In this document: piece by piece, positions 44,115-57,300 of the stretch
How the letters are laid out: each line of letters opens with the position of its first letter
Numbering within the stretch: position 1 is the stretch's first letter
Assembly (NCBI GenBank): GCA_009760855.2
Contig: WPIO01000024.1
Span: 984,501-1,048,500 of the forward strand
Reading direction: 5' to 3'
Source of the DNA: Cristatella mucedo
Lineage: Eukaryota; Bryozoa; Phylactolaemata; Cristatellidae
DNA: 64,000 nt
Made by a program: the position numbers and the translations under genes
Notes under the pieces: generated by a model
Database searches by the model: none
What the model was told of the DNA's origin: nothing
What the model saw: only the letters and a program-made list of their open reading frames with translations

Positions 44115-45338
44115 CTGTAGCAGGTTGGGAAAAGTTGTCTTTACTTGGGCGGTGGTTATAAAAAAGCAGGCAAGATTGGGTGCAAACATAGTCAGCATGT
44201 GCTGCCAGCCAAAAGGCCACAACTAACTTCACCCTCCCCCAAAGGGGAGGAGGGGGTCGGCTACTGCTTAGTACTACTGGTTCATAAACAAGTTAGGATA
44301 GGCACTTTCTCCTTTTGCTATAAACAGCAATTAAATCTCAAAATGCAAGCATATTGAAGGCTGAGTAAATCAATTGATCCGGTTTGGTCCAGCGTTGAAT
44401 GTGCTTGTCCCGACCAAGGTCTGCCTGGGGTCGTGGGATCGAGCCCGGAGGCATATGTGAAGCGCCTGAATAGAGATCAAGTTCTCTCAGGGCACTATGC
44501 AGATGAATATTTATTATTTTTTATTAATTGATTAGTGCCACTATAATTTCGAGTTTCCTTTCGTTAACTGCTAGCCCATCGCTACAAGCAATCGGTGTCC
44601 GAATCTTGAAGCCCGAATAATTGATTAGTGCCACTATAATTTCGAGTTTCCTTTCGTTAACTGCTAGCCCATCGCTACAAGCAATCGGTGTCCGAATCTT
44701 GAAGCCCGAATCTTGCTTCTCTTCCTGTACACATTAAAAACCTATTCGGGCCCTCAGATCTGCATCCTTAATGTCAGCTCTCTATACAGCACACACTCCC
44801 CCATGATAGTTCTACAGCTTTGCAGAGCCCAGACTGCATGCTTAGTAGAAGATAGATGTGCATAGAAAGTCAAGGGATAAATAGGCAGTGTTTTTAAAAC
44901 AAATGACAAACATGTATCATGAAACAAGGCTAGCTTGCTCTAACCTACCGAGTCCATCGTCAGTTCAAGGTAGGGTGTGAGGTCGAGCTCCTGCTGCGGT
45001 AGTGGGTCATTCAGTTTCTTAGCTGCACTAGCCACAGCATGGTAATAATGATTCTGCATGGACTGTAAAAAACCGCCAAAGGATAGCTGATGAAAATAAT
45101 GTACATACATATAATGTCATGTATAATGGCATCACGTAACCAACTTGGTTGGCATGGCATAGACTTTGCCGATGCCACAGCATACAAAAACTCAAACTGG
45201 CACACAGAAAAAGGCAGCTTGCAATCTTATGTTTGCCTATATCATACACGTATAATTGTGCAGCGCATTTTATGGTCGTGCAATTTTAATACAGCATGAA
45301 ATTGAGTAGCAGCTGCGCTGTACCACACTTAAGCATGC

Positions 45339-45399
<61 letters not shown>

Positions 45400-48300
45400 T
45401 GCCAGACTAGAATCACATCTTATTACATTGTTGCAGAGACCAGCGAGACCATCTCATTAACCAGTGTTTTCAACAATATTTACTATGTAACCCCCTGAGT
45501 CAACCAGAGTTATAAAGTACCAAACTTGGTCCGGCTAGCTGGACAGGGCCAGTGCCACCACCTTTACCTAGCCTCAAAAGCCCGGTGAACTGCCGAACAG
45601 TCGGGTAGCTTTCCACTGTCCACCCAGCAGTTGTAGTACAGCCAAGGCATGCTTGTCATTCTGGTGGGTTGGCAGCATGCTCAAAGGGCAAATACAGCTA
45701 GCTGACACTCCCGGACAGCAACTACCACCGGCTGTGCTAAGCATAAACTCACTACAATGGATTCCAACTCGTGCAGCAGTACATTGTTCAAATTCAATAT
45801 CCCCAATGCAACTTGGAGCACTGCATCTGCTAACTTCAGGTTTAACAGCTAATAACTCCATAAAGTAATAATAATAATACAGTTGATAAAGCGCCCCCAG
45901 AGAACTCAATCTCTTTCTAGGCGTTTTATATCTGCTGCACAGGAAACACGATCGAATAGTGAGTGGTATCATGCACTGCGTCAGCATGCAAGTATGGTTA
46001 GTGGCAGCATGCACAAAGTAAGCACTGTTGAAGGTGTGTAACGACATTTTCTGGGATGTTGACCAAAGTAGAGTCTCGTCTGTTAGCTCTCTCGACAACA
46101 TTTGATAAAACATAAGTGTTCTTTCTTAATTTATATCCTCCCTCTTGTAATCGCGGAGTATAATCTAAGCTATCACTTTTATTCAAAATGACAGATGCGG
46201 CTGCACTCTAATCAATGCCTGGCTTCGGGCATGTCAAAGTCACTAGCAGCATGTATTGCTGACACTCGCACTTTAATGGTAGCCAACTTTCTAAGATTGA
46301 ATGACGATAAAACTAGCTGAATAGCTATGGGCAATCCAAGCCTTACTCAGAACTTGATGATCATTTGTAATTAATAATGCATTTGTATAGCATCATAAGA
46401 GAACTTTATCTCTCACTATGCAGTTTACATATGCAATTAAGGAAACATGATCATATGATAAGTGGGAACATGCACAGGGTCAACATGCATTATGTGGTTA
46501 GTAACGATACGCACTGTCAAAATGCATAATATGGTTAGTGCTAACATGAATGATGCGAACATGCATAAGTATACAAAGAAAAAATCACAAAAACCCAGTA
46601 AATGCTGTGAGGATGGGTGAATTCTTAGCTTCTTTTAAATTGTTGTCCAGTCAGTGGATATTGCAACGTAAAGTCAGTTCCAGACTATGGGAGCATACGA
46701 GCTTTTGGCATGGTCTCCAAATACAGCAGAACACAGTACTTCATTTAGCAATATTACCTTGAGTTCCCACAGTGAGCTCCGAAGAGCATTACACTGAGAC
46801 AAGTCGGATTCGTTGCAGTTGTACGGGTCTCCTGCCACAGATCCTTCATGCTCATTGTGAGCCAGAATGTGACAACTTTTGTGACGAACCAGCAAGTTGG
46901 TCACAAACGGCAGGATCAGAAGAATACCATCAGGTGGAGCAGTTAGGGCCAGCCGTGACAGTCTCTTGGCAAAGGCTGCAACTAGGTATGCTGGTAGTAG
47001 GCTAAACAGTAATGTGAGCAATAAGTTAGATAGGCGGTTGTATGGAGCGCTGAACAGGTACTCAAGGAACAGGACGACAGTGGTGGACAGATAAAGGAAG
47101 TGACGCCAGGTGGACAGATAAAGGAAGAGCCATAGGCACGGCCTTCGGGTACTTACGTAGACTGTAAAAACAGGTCCAATAAATAAAAGAATCGAGCCTT
47201 GTACTTCACGTGAAATAACCCTGGTTGGAGTAATGCATATAGCTTTACAAAAAAATCGGGATAGTCCCTAAAAAAAAAAAGCTGTGTACTCACACCAATG
47301 CATCACCTGCATCCGGGTAGTGGCTCCCCTCCAAACAACAGCATGGCTACAAACAAGGGCATGCAACGCACACCGTCAGAGCTCAAACCTACATATATAC
47401 TGTGGATCACCAATTACCTTAAAACACCTCCTTTACACAAGCATCAAGTGACCAGCCTACACCAACCAGGGCTGAGTTTACACAGATTACCAGTAACCTC
47501 GGTCCACATCAGCAGCCAGGGCAGGCACACTCAGTAGTAACATTGAGCCAGCAACCGACCTTCGGCTAGCACGTGAGACTGAAACTGACAGCTATGCTGC
47601 GACAGCACGTAATACTTCAATAAACCGGATCAAGCGTCTTGAATGTGCTCAAGCACTCCAATTATGTTCTCTTGTAAGCTGACTGGGACGGATATTTGTC
47701 CCTCACAGGTTACAGTATGTCTAATCACAATATGTTCAGCTATCTACAGGCACCTGAAAACCGTCCTTTCAACCAAAAGATCTTCTGATACATTTTGAAA
47801 TTGTTTTATCACTTCATTTATAACTGTTGAAAGGCCACAAAACTTACCACTTGGTGATACTATCGGCTAAATAACGAATGCTGTTTAGACAAAGCTACCA
47901 CTACGACAAGGCTCAAGTGGCTTGAAACACCGGCAGTAAATGCCGTCATACGGCAGCAAACTATTGGGCCTTCGTGGATGTAGGTAGATTGCACAGAATA
48001 TGGCAGATGCTGACTGTGGCAACATACACGAGCAGGTGAGACTGACCGCTAGAATGAAACATTGGGTGTGTTCCAGCTGAGTCGGATAGCCAGTATAGTG
48101 AATCTTTAATTAAGGACACTGTTCACACATGCAATATGGATTAGATCGATGCATTATGTGGGAAACATTGCTTGTAGGATACTTAGCTTTTACTATGAGA
48201 AGAAGAAATAGCAAGCCTGAGTTGGATGATAAATATCCATTAGTAGCTAAAGGCAAATTGCTTGGGTAGCAAGCCTAGGTTCGTGGAGTTAAAAGGAAGG

Positions 48301-51300
48301 GTGCATCCTCAACCAAACCTTCCTCAACTAGACCATCCTCATCAAAGGCCTCAACCAGATTATCAACAGCAACTCAAAACTTACTAAGTGTTAAGATGCT
48401 GGTCGCAGGGTTAGCAGGGTTCGGGACTATGCTGCTAACACAGCACAACCGCATTTAACTACGGGTGTACATCTAGGCAACTGGATTGCTCGTCTGAATG
48501 TCTGATGCGCCTGCAGTCTGATGCTTAAGCTGTTCTTATGGTGGCAGGCATCGACCGGTCTCAAGCTGCCATGCCTAACATCCATCAACCTCTGCTCGTA
48601 TGCAATGTCGAGTTCACCCAGACAGCTTCGATGGTTCTCAGTTCCCACTCTTAAGCAGTTTGTCTTTACCTAACCTCCCCCATTCTCTTGCCAGCTGTTT
48701 CCCTTTCCACAACAGCTTGACAGTAGGATGGATAACGACACTTTGGCCCTGGGTGAAGCCCAATAACATACTTTAGTAAATTCATTATTTATAACTAGTA
48801 AGGTACGAGTGAACTGTCAATTGGAACCAACCGTGGCTAGTGCCAATTTATGACAGATGCAAACTGCTGCAACAACAACTGGTAACGAGGCATGCACAAA
48901 GCAAAAGGTACGCACAGGTTGTGCTTGTGGATCAGTATGAAGAGTCCATTTAAAGCCAGTAGACTAATAACGCCTCCTAAAAAGAAATTCAATCGCATAC
49001 AGTATTACATCTCGAAATGTGATGCAGAGCAGCTAAGAAGGACGTCACACGGCACAGCATTCTGATTCTAAAGACCAAAGTGCTTTAAAGTTCTTGAACA
49101 TACTTACCAATATTATATGATTCAGTAAAGAAGTCACTGAGTATAAGTGTGTTGGTGACGTATGGCATCACATGTGACGGCAGATAAAGTAGCACCTTCT
49201 TGAATAGTCTCTCAGTCAGCTTTGAAAAATATTGAAATTTTACGTGGCAACCAAAATTTAAGAACTGCACTATCGTCCATATGGCAGGTTAGTGAGAATA
49301 GCAGCCTGGTAGGCTTTTTGCTAATTAAGCAGATGTCACACTAAACTAAAAAATAAATGAAGGTTAACAGAGGGGTGAGCAAATAATGGCAATGACTTCA
49401 AAGCCTGATCAGCTGCCTGCAACAAAAGGGCCAAAATTTATTAAAAGAAAATAATTCTATCATTTTCTTCAATAGGAGGCATATCCTTCAAGGTCATCCA
49501 CATGCGCTAGCCAATACACATTGCCTCTCTACCCATGTCAACTTGACGAGCCTTGTTGTGGTATTATAAACAAGTATTTGCCGGCCAAAAGTGCATCGTA
49601 GTTAATGAACATTTCAAATAAGGTTGGCAGTTACCCAGCTAAATTAAAAGATTATTTAGAGATTTAATAGGGATGGTCCGATTCATGTAACTCCAAAAAA
49701 ATAAGTAAAGTCCACAAGGTGTGATGACCCACTATCTCACCATCCGAGGCTTGTATGTACCCATGGGCCACAGCTCATCTTGTGCTTTAGCAGCCAAGTA
49801 CAGAATGTAGATCACGATCAGGAAAAGCAGCTGTGTGAGAAACTTCAGAGTAAAGTTACTGAGCACAGAGCATCTACCAAAGAAAGTGAACATATCTACT
49901 ACAAAAGGACCAAGATGCCAAGAACATCAGTGAGTTTTGATCAGAGGTTTGATACAAACAAATAATTTGCTCACACATGTGCTCTGAAAGCTATTGATTT
50001 AAACTTTGTAAGACAGGTCTTGAAGCCGACAGACTTAAATTGCCACTTATGCGCCTATACTAGAATGAAAATGCACATGAATAAAGTGAAAACCATAGCC
50101 CACATTACAATGGCAGAGCACCGAGAGCACACAAGTGGCAGATCATTGGCGGTGGAACTTTACCTTGCACTGCAGCAAAGATTGCCATACTGTAGAGAAC
50201 AGCTTCCTATGCTCCTTCAGGCTGCATATCTTTAGTGGCTTCTCAGTTTCTATAAGCCCAAGCAGGTGGAACACGAGTGCATTGAAACAGTGATTGAAGG
50301 TACAGAGTCAATAACTAAGATTTCGAGAAATAGATCGCCCAAAACGCACGCATACATATAAGGCATGTGACTAGCTCGCGCAAGGGTAACTGAGCACTGA
50401 TGTTAGCTGGCCAGAATTAATATTACCAAGAAAGAAAGTTGGCACCTGGTTACGCTATTGCTACTGTGCAGCAGCAGCAAACAAGTGCAGCAGTAAATAG
50501 ACAAGGAATAAGCGCTATCTATCTACTTATCAGAGCATGATAAGCGATCACAAATACAACAAATATATGCAATGTAGAGACATGTAACCGCTACTGAGCA
50601 CACACAGCCATTATACTACATGACTGAACGCAGCTAACAAACAGTAGTTGTGTACCTGGGACTTGCGTGAGAAACTTCGTTAGTCTAAGAGTAATCTCTT
50701 TACCGTCCGGGAATTTGACCAGCTCCACAGCAGTGTAAAGGTCATCAAGGTACTCAGTATAGCCCTTCTGCAAAGACAGATAGCCATGGCTACACACAAA
50801 AACCCGAATGACATGCCAATGTTTGAATGAGGTACATTGGCACGAGACAAGTGCACACTGATTAGTCAAGTGAGATGCATGCTCGACATACTCCGAAACG
50901 GTCACAAATGCAAGATCTGGTAACTAGTGGAGGCACATACGACTCAGAGAGGTAGCAACAAAAACCAAGTGCTTGACTAATTCACGAAAGTCATCTGCAC
51001 CACAGTAAGTCACGAGGCCTGTGCAGAAAGGGTGCTCGAGCTGGTAAAACGGTCTTACACATACGATCACAATCTACAGTCGAAGATAAGCTCCCATAAA
51101 TGTACTTTTTCTGGAAATGAAAAGAAACGATGAAAGCTTGGAGGGCTATGTACACGGATCCAACAAAGGCAATTTGCCTTTAACATTGAGTTTGACACAC
51201 ACTCAACTGATGTCGTCCAAGTTCTTATGCTGACCCACTATGCCCACCAAGGCTTGGGCCCTCCATACCTCGCTGAGGTGCTGCACCAGTTTAAGCTCAC

Positions 51301-54300
51301 TTGTGCCCTCAGGTACTGTATGGAACAATAAATTAGCTCTCATTTCTCCACTGAAAGAGCATTGGCGAAAGAAGCTTTTGCTTTGCAGGTCCTAGACTAA
51401 GGAACTCACTTCCAAAATTCTTACGCAACGATAACCACTCTCCTGCTGCACACTATGGCAAATCCTTTCCAACCGTCCTGAGCTGCTACTTCCATGCTAC
51501 TCACTACCGTATCTAGTCTCCTGACTCAGCTATGCTTCTCGCTTTCTTTTTGTTGCGTGAGATAAAGTCTGCTGGCTACCTACCGAATGCATACCAAAAG
51601 CCTCTCAGGCAGTGAGTGTGCTATACAACTCTCCTGCTTCGTAATACCCACATAGTCTCTGTGGAGTTAAAGACGAAGATACATTACATGACATCACATT
51701 GCATTACAGAGTACTACCCAATTCACAACGACAAGCAGCAACCATTCAAATAGCATACCAGAGTGCCATCTTTCATGTCAAGCAGCCGGGCAAGTACGTT
51801 CTTCATGAAATAGTATCGGACGTCGTCATACGAGAGGTACGCTTGAAAGGCTTTCGTGGCCAAGCACCGCTTACCATTGACGCCCAGCAAGCACTGGCAA
51901 ATTTGCTAAAATAAATCGAAACCAAAAAAGTCAGATGACTGCTAAGCCTTCAAGCAATGGATGCTAAGGCAATTAATTGCAAGCAATTCAATGCACAGAA
52001 AACAAAAAATGTGACAAGGGTAACTTGGCAAGATGTCCCTTGCAAGCATGTGCCAATCAGATTATCCAATAAGCTTCGAGCTTAAGGCAATGATAGGCAA
52101 TTCCACGACAGCGTCCAAAAGACTTACATCAAAGAATAGCACCGGGAAGGCTGCCTTATTTGGTGCAATTCTTTGAAGTGGATTTTTTCCTTCGGCTTCA
52201 ACTAGTTTCATTAAGGCTGTAAGAGACCTTTCCTACAAATAGAGAATAAATAAATCAGATTCAAAAGCAGTGGTTCCTTCTTTAAGAAAAACAAAGCAGT
52301 GACGATACTGTTATACGTTTATAGCCAAGTGTTACCCTAAACTTGTAATTAGTACTCATTCAAACACCCGTTTCGAAAGACCCAGCTTCATTAAAGACTT
52401 TGAGACTAATAATATTGAATAGATATAGCTCCCGTCTGACTCGACATGAAACTTCTGCCTGCAGGGACTGAGAAGACAAACATTTGCTGACCACACCTGG
52501 CAACATACAGTATGTATAACACTACAAATATGCGTGAAAAATAGCGGAACATTTACGAAGCTAAAGGCTGCAGATGGAGCCTCGCATTGCAACTCATTTG
52601 CTTCTTCTTACATCTATTCTTGTTGCTGCGCTTGACGACAGTTGCTTTGCCTACTGGCTTATCATGTTATTGTCTGCAATAGTTGCGCATATATATCATC
52701 CATTATATAACTGCTTCCAGGTTAGCTCCTTACCTAGTAATCTTTCTGATGATTTAGCTGATCACTTCTCTAGCTTCTTGTCAACAAGATAGGCAAAATC
52801 AGAGAGTCCATCCATTGGGTTGACAAAATCAGAGAGTCCCTCCATTGGGTTGCAGCACCCCAGAACCTGGACTCATACCCTTCAATTCCATGCAGCACCT
52901 CACTGCCTACATTCAAGGAGGCCACGAGTGACCTTGCCTTTGGACCTTATTCCCACTGTCCTTCGTCTGTGATGCATTGATCTGCTGCTACCATGCATAA
53001 CTAACATCATTAATATGTCATTAGCCTCAGGTCATGTCCCAGCACCTCTCAAAAAGGCTGCAGTCAGGCCACTACTCAAGAAAGCAACATTAGACCAAAA
53101 GAACTTGAGCAACTTCCACCCAGTCTCCCTTCTACCGTTCCTATCAAAGACACTGGAACGAGTCGTGGCAGACCGCTGAACTCATATATTAAAACTTCAA
53201 ACTTTGCTGGTAAGTTCCAGTCTGGTTTTAGAGCTAATCACTCCACAGAGTCAGCATTGCTTCGGGTGTACAACGACCTACTTAGGAATGCAGATATGGG
53301 TTGAGTATCTCTGCTTTTTTGCTCGGTCTTTCGGCAGCTTTTGATACTATCGATCACCAAGCCCTTCTTGAGCGCCTCTGAAGTCCATATCTTAATCAAA
53401 GACGACAAATAGTCCTCTAGAACCCATTCCCACTGTCCTGCTGCTACGATGCTTAGATCTGCTGCTGCCACGCATAAATAACATATATCTATGTCATTAG
53501 CCTCAGCTCATGCCCCAGCACCTTTCAAAAAGGCTGTAGTAAGGCCACTACTCGAGAAAGCAGCAACATTGGACCAGGAGAACTTTAACAACTTCTGCCC
53601 AGTCTTCCTTCTACCACTCCTATCGAAGATACTGGAACGAGTCGTGGCAATAAGTCTGAACTCATATATTGAAACTTCGAATCTGACTAGTAAGTTCCAG
53701 TCTGATTTTTGAGCTCATCCCTCCACAAAAACAACATTGCTTCGGGTGTATAACGACATACTTAGGAATGCAGACTTAAGTAGAGTATATCTGCTTGTTT
53801 TGCTCTATCGTTCGGCAGCATTTGATACTATCGATCGGTTCCTTTGCAAAAAAATGTAAAGTGCCTAGTAAAAGACTGAGTTATCTGAGGGCGCTATATC
53901 AAAAGCATTATTATTATTATTACCGCCAAGTAGCCCTAGGGTGCCTCTCATCTCGCCTGGGCATCACTAGTACTGCACTGCAATGGTTCAGGTCCTATCT
54001 CAGTGGAAGACTGTATAGAGTATTTATGCGAATAGACAATCATCCGAGGAACCTCTGAAATAAGGAGTACCTCAAGGCTCCATGCCTGGTCCCATCCTTT
54101 TCACGGTTTATTCTCTCCCTATTGCTGATGCGATCGACATGCATAATCTAGGTTTTCTCTTCCATACAGATATAATAATAATAATAATAATAATAATGCA
54201 CTTGATAAAGCGCCCTCAGAGAACTCAGTCTCTTTCTAGGCGCTTTACATTTGTGCAACGGGAAATGCAATTGAATGGTGAGTAATATCATGCTTGAGAA

Positions 54301-57300
54301 ACAACTTGAACAACATGGTTAGGGGTGACATGCACAGGGTCAGCATGCAAATGTGGTTAGTGGCAGCATGCACAGTGTCAGCACGCATAAGCACGTGAAG
54401 GACGAATCACAGGGACCCACTAAATGCTGTCCTAAACAGGTGTGTTTTAAAGTTCCTTTTAAATGTGGTCAGGTCAGTGGATGTTCTGCGCAGGTCGGGA
54501 GGGATTTCCAGGCTTTGGGACCATACGAACTAAATGCACGGTCTCCAAATGACACTAAGTTGTACTTAATCATACCACCTACGTCGGTGGCCATATTCTA
54601 GATCTCGTGATCACTAAGGAAGTCCTCCCCACTGACCTTGTGGTGTGCCCACTGACCCTCTCACATCATTGTTTGGTCTCGTTTACTGTTCCTGCTCCCT
54701 TGTACGTACAGGGTAATGTCGAACTTGTCAAGCGACATAACTCACAAAGCATTGACATAGACACATTTTTTAAATTGGTTAGTGATGCAGATCTTCTTGA
54801 CCTGAATTCAGACTCGACAGGCAGCCTCAAATCACAACCCATGACCTTCCTTGAAAGGTTTTCCGAAGGTGTCTGCATGCGATGTGACTACCTTAATAAA
54901 GTCTAGCAAAAAGAGCTCGTCTCCTGAGGACCCTATACCATCATCTCTGTAGTCTTCACTGGCAGATCAACATAGCCCTGCCATAACCGAGATTTTTAAA
55001 GCTTCTTTGATAAAAGGGGTCTTACCCAAGTCCTTCAAATCGGCAATCGTTAGACCTATTCTTAAAAAGCCTGGATTAGACACAGAGGTCTAATCCAGGT
55101 CCTAGCAAACTATCGCCCAGTTTCATTTCTTCCGTTCATATCAGATTCTTGAAAAAATTGTTGCTAAGCAGCTGGTTGAACATATAAAAATAATGGAATG
55201 TCAGAAACATTTCAATCAGGGTTCAAGAGGCAGCACTCTACTGAAACTGCTCTCCTCCGTGTTAACAATGACATTCTACGTGGAAACGACGACAGGAATG
55301 TCACTGCCCTAGCTCTGCTAGATCTGTCAGCTGCCTTCGACACCATTGATCACGAAGTTCTGCTTGAACGATTGAGAACAGCGATCGGTCTAGCAGACGA
55401 GGCACTGGTGTGGTTTAAATCATATTTGTCTAATCGTGTTCAATACGTGTCGTGTGGGGGTCAGGTCTCACACACGAGAAAGGTCACCTGTGGAGTCCCT
55501 CAAGGGTCTGTACTCGGTCCCGTGCTGATCTCCATTTATACTCAACATCTGGGAAAAGTGATTAAGGCCCATGGAATAGTATATCACTTTTATGCTGACG
55601 ATACTCAGTTGTACTTGTCATTCAAACCGTCAGAATCTGCTGCAGCAACTGATAAACTGAATGCTTGCCTTGCCGACATTTGATCCTGGATGTCGGAAAA
55701 TTTCTTGAAACTGAATGACCATAGAACCGAACTGCTGCTCATAGGACACCCTAAGCATGTGGCTGGATTAAAAGTCTTTGCTCTTCAAATAGGTGATGCT
55801 GTTGTCCGAACATCTCCATGTGCTCAAAATTTAGGTGTCGTTTTCGACAGCTGCCTCCATTTTAAAAGCTTCATTAAGAAGACTGCTTCTACAGCTAGCC
55901 ATCACGTCTGATCATTATCCAAGATTAGGAGCTATCTTCCACAGTGAAATGCAAAACATTTAACTAGCTCCTTAGTTCTGTCTCGGCTTGATTATTGTAA
56001 TTCCCTTTTGGCCGAGCTACCAAAGAAAGCTATTAGGCCACTGCAGCTGACTATGAATATGGCTGCAAGGCTAGGCTTCAAGTCCCAGCGGTTTGAGCTC
56101 GTGTCTCCTTTGCTAAAAGAGCTAGGATGGATGCCGATTGAGCAACGGATACAGAGCAAAGTTCTTACGCAGACCCACAAGGCCCGCCACGGCTTGGCTC
56201 CTTTGTACCTAGCTGAACTGCTGCAACAGTTCCAGCCTCTTTGCGCCCTCGTGTCCTGTGTGGACAATAAATTAGCTGTTCCATTCCTCCACCTAAAGAC
56301 CGTTGGCGACATAAGCTTTAGCTCTGCAGGTCCTAAACTGTGGAACTCGCTTCCACAATTCTTACTCAATGGCAACTACTCTTCTGTTGCCGACTATGCC
56401 TCATCCTTTTCAGCAGTCCTGAGCTGCTACTTCCATGCTACTCACTAACTCAACTGCTCTCCTGACTTCGCTATGCTTCCCACTTTCTCTTTGTTGCGTG
56501 AGACGAAGTCTGTTGGCTACCGAATGCATACCAAAAGCTGCTTAGGCTCTGAGTGCGCTAAGCAAAACTCTCCTCGTAACACCCACATAGTCTTTATGGC
56601 ATTGTGGAGTTACAGATGGTGATACATTACATAATCACCCCCCCCCCAGCACTCAGGTAAATTGAATTCTCTATGCATCCTTACTGCATCCATTGAATTT
56701 ATCCGCACGTGGATGACAGCAAACCTTCTTAAATTAAATGACGTTAAAACCAACGTACTAGTTATGGGCAAACCAAGCGCAATTCAGAAATTAAAGAGCT
56801 TAACACTCACAATCGGCTCTGTCAGCATATCTCCCATTAAATCTGCACGAAATCTAGGTGTCCTCTTCCAAAGTAACCTTTTGTTAGACGACCACATCAG
56901 TTCCACGGTCAAGCCTGCCTATTTTCTACTGTATAACACTGTTAAAAAATTCGGGCTTGTTTAGATAGGGATACCACATCTTAATTAGCCCATGCATTTG
57001 TGACATCATGTCTCGCCTTCGGTAAGTCAATGCTTGTTGGTCTAAAGGCATGTGCACTCAGGCGCTTACAGATGGTGCAAAACTCGGCAGCTAGGCATGT
57101 CTGTCGTGAGCATCGAAGTTGCCACATCACATCACTTCTTGCCGACCTGCACTGGCTCCCAGTCAAGCAGTCTTTAAGTTTGTCACTCACTTTTAGGTCT
57201 CTTCATCATTTGGCTCCAGCCTACCTATCAGATCTACTCCTCCACCAGGCTAAGTAGGCATCACACCAACTGCTTTTTTCCGAATCTGATCGTTTACCTA

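Noticed and set aside
45574-45870. Minus-strand frame (PEVSRCSAPSC...) considered as a NOC4L exon
   Set aside because: Only a chance PEVS match; the true homologous exon (HYYHAVASAAKKL) was found at 44949-45062 with correct splice sites and phase.
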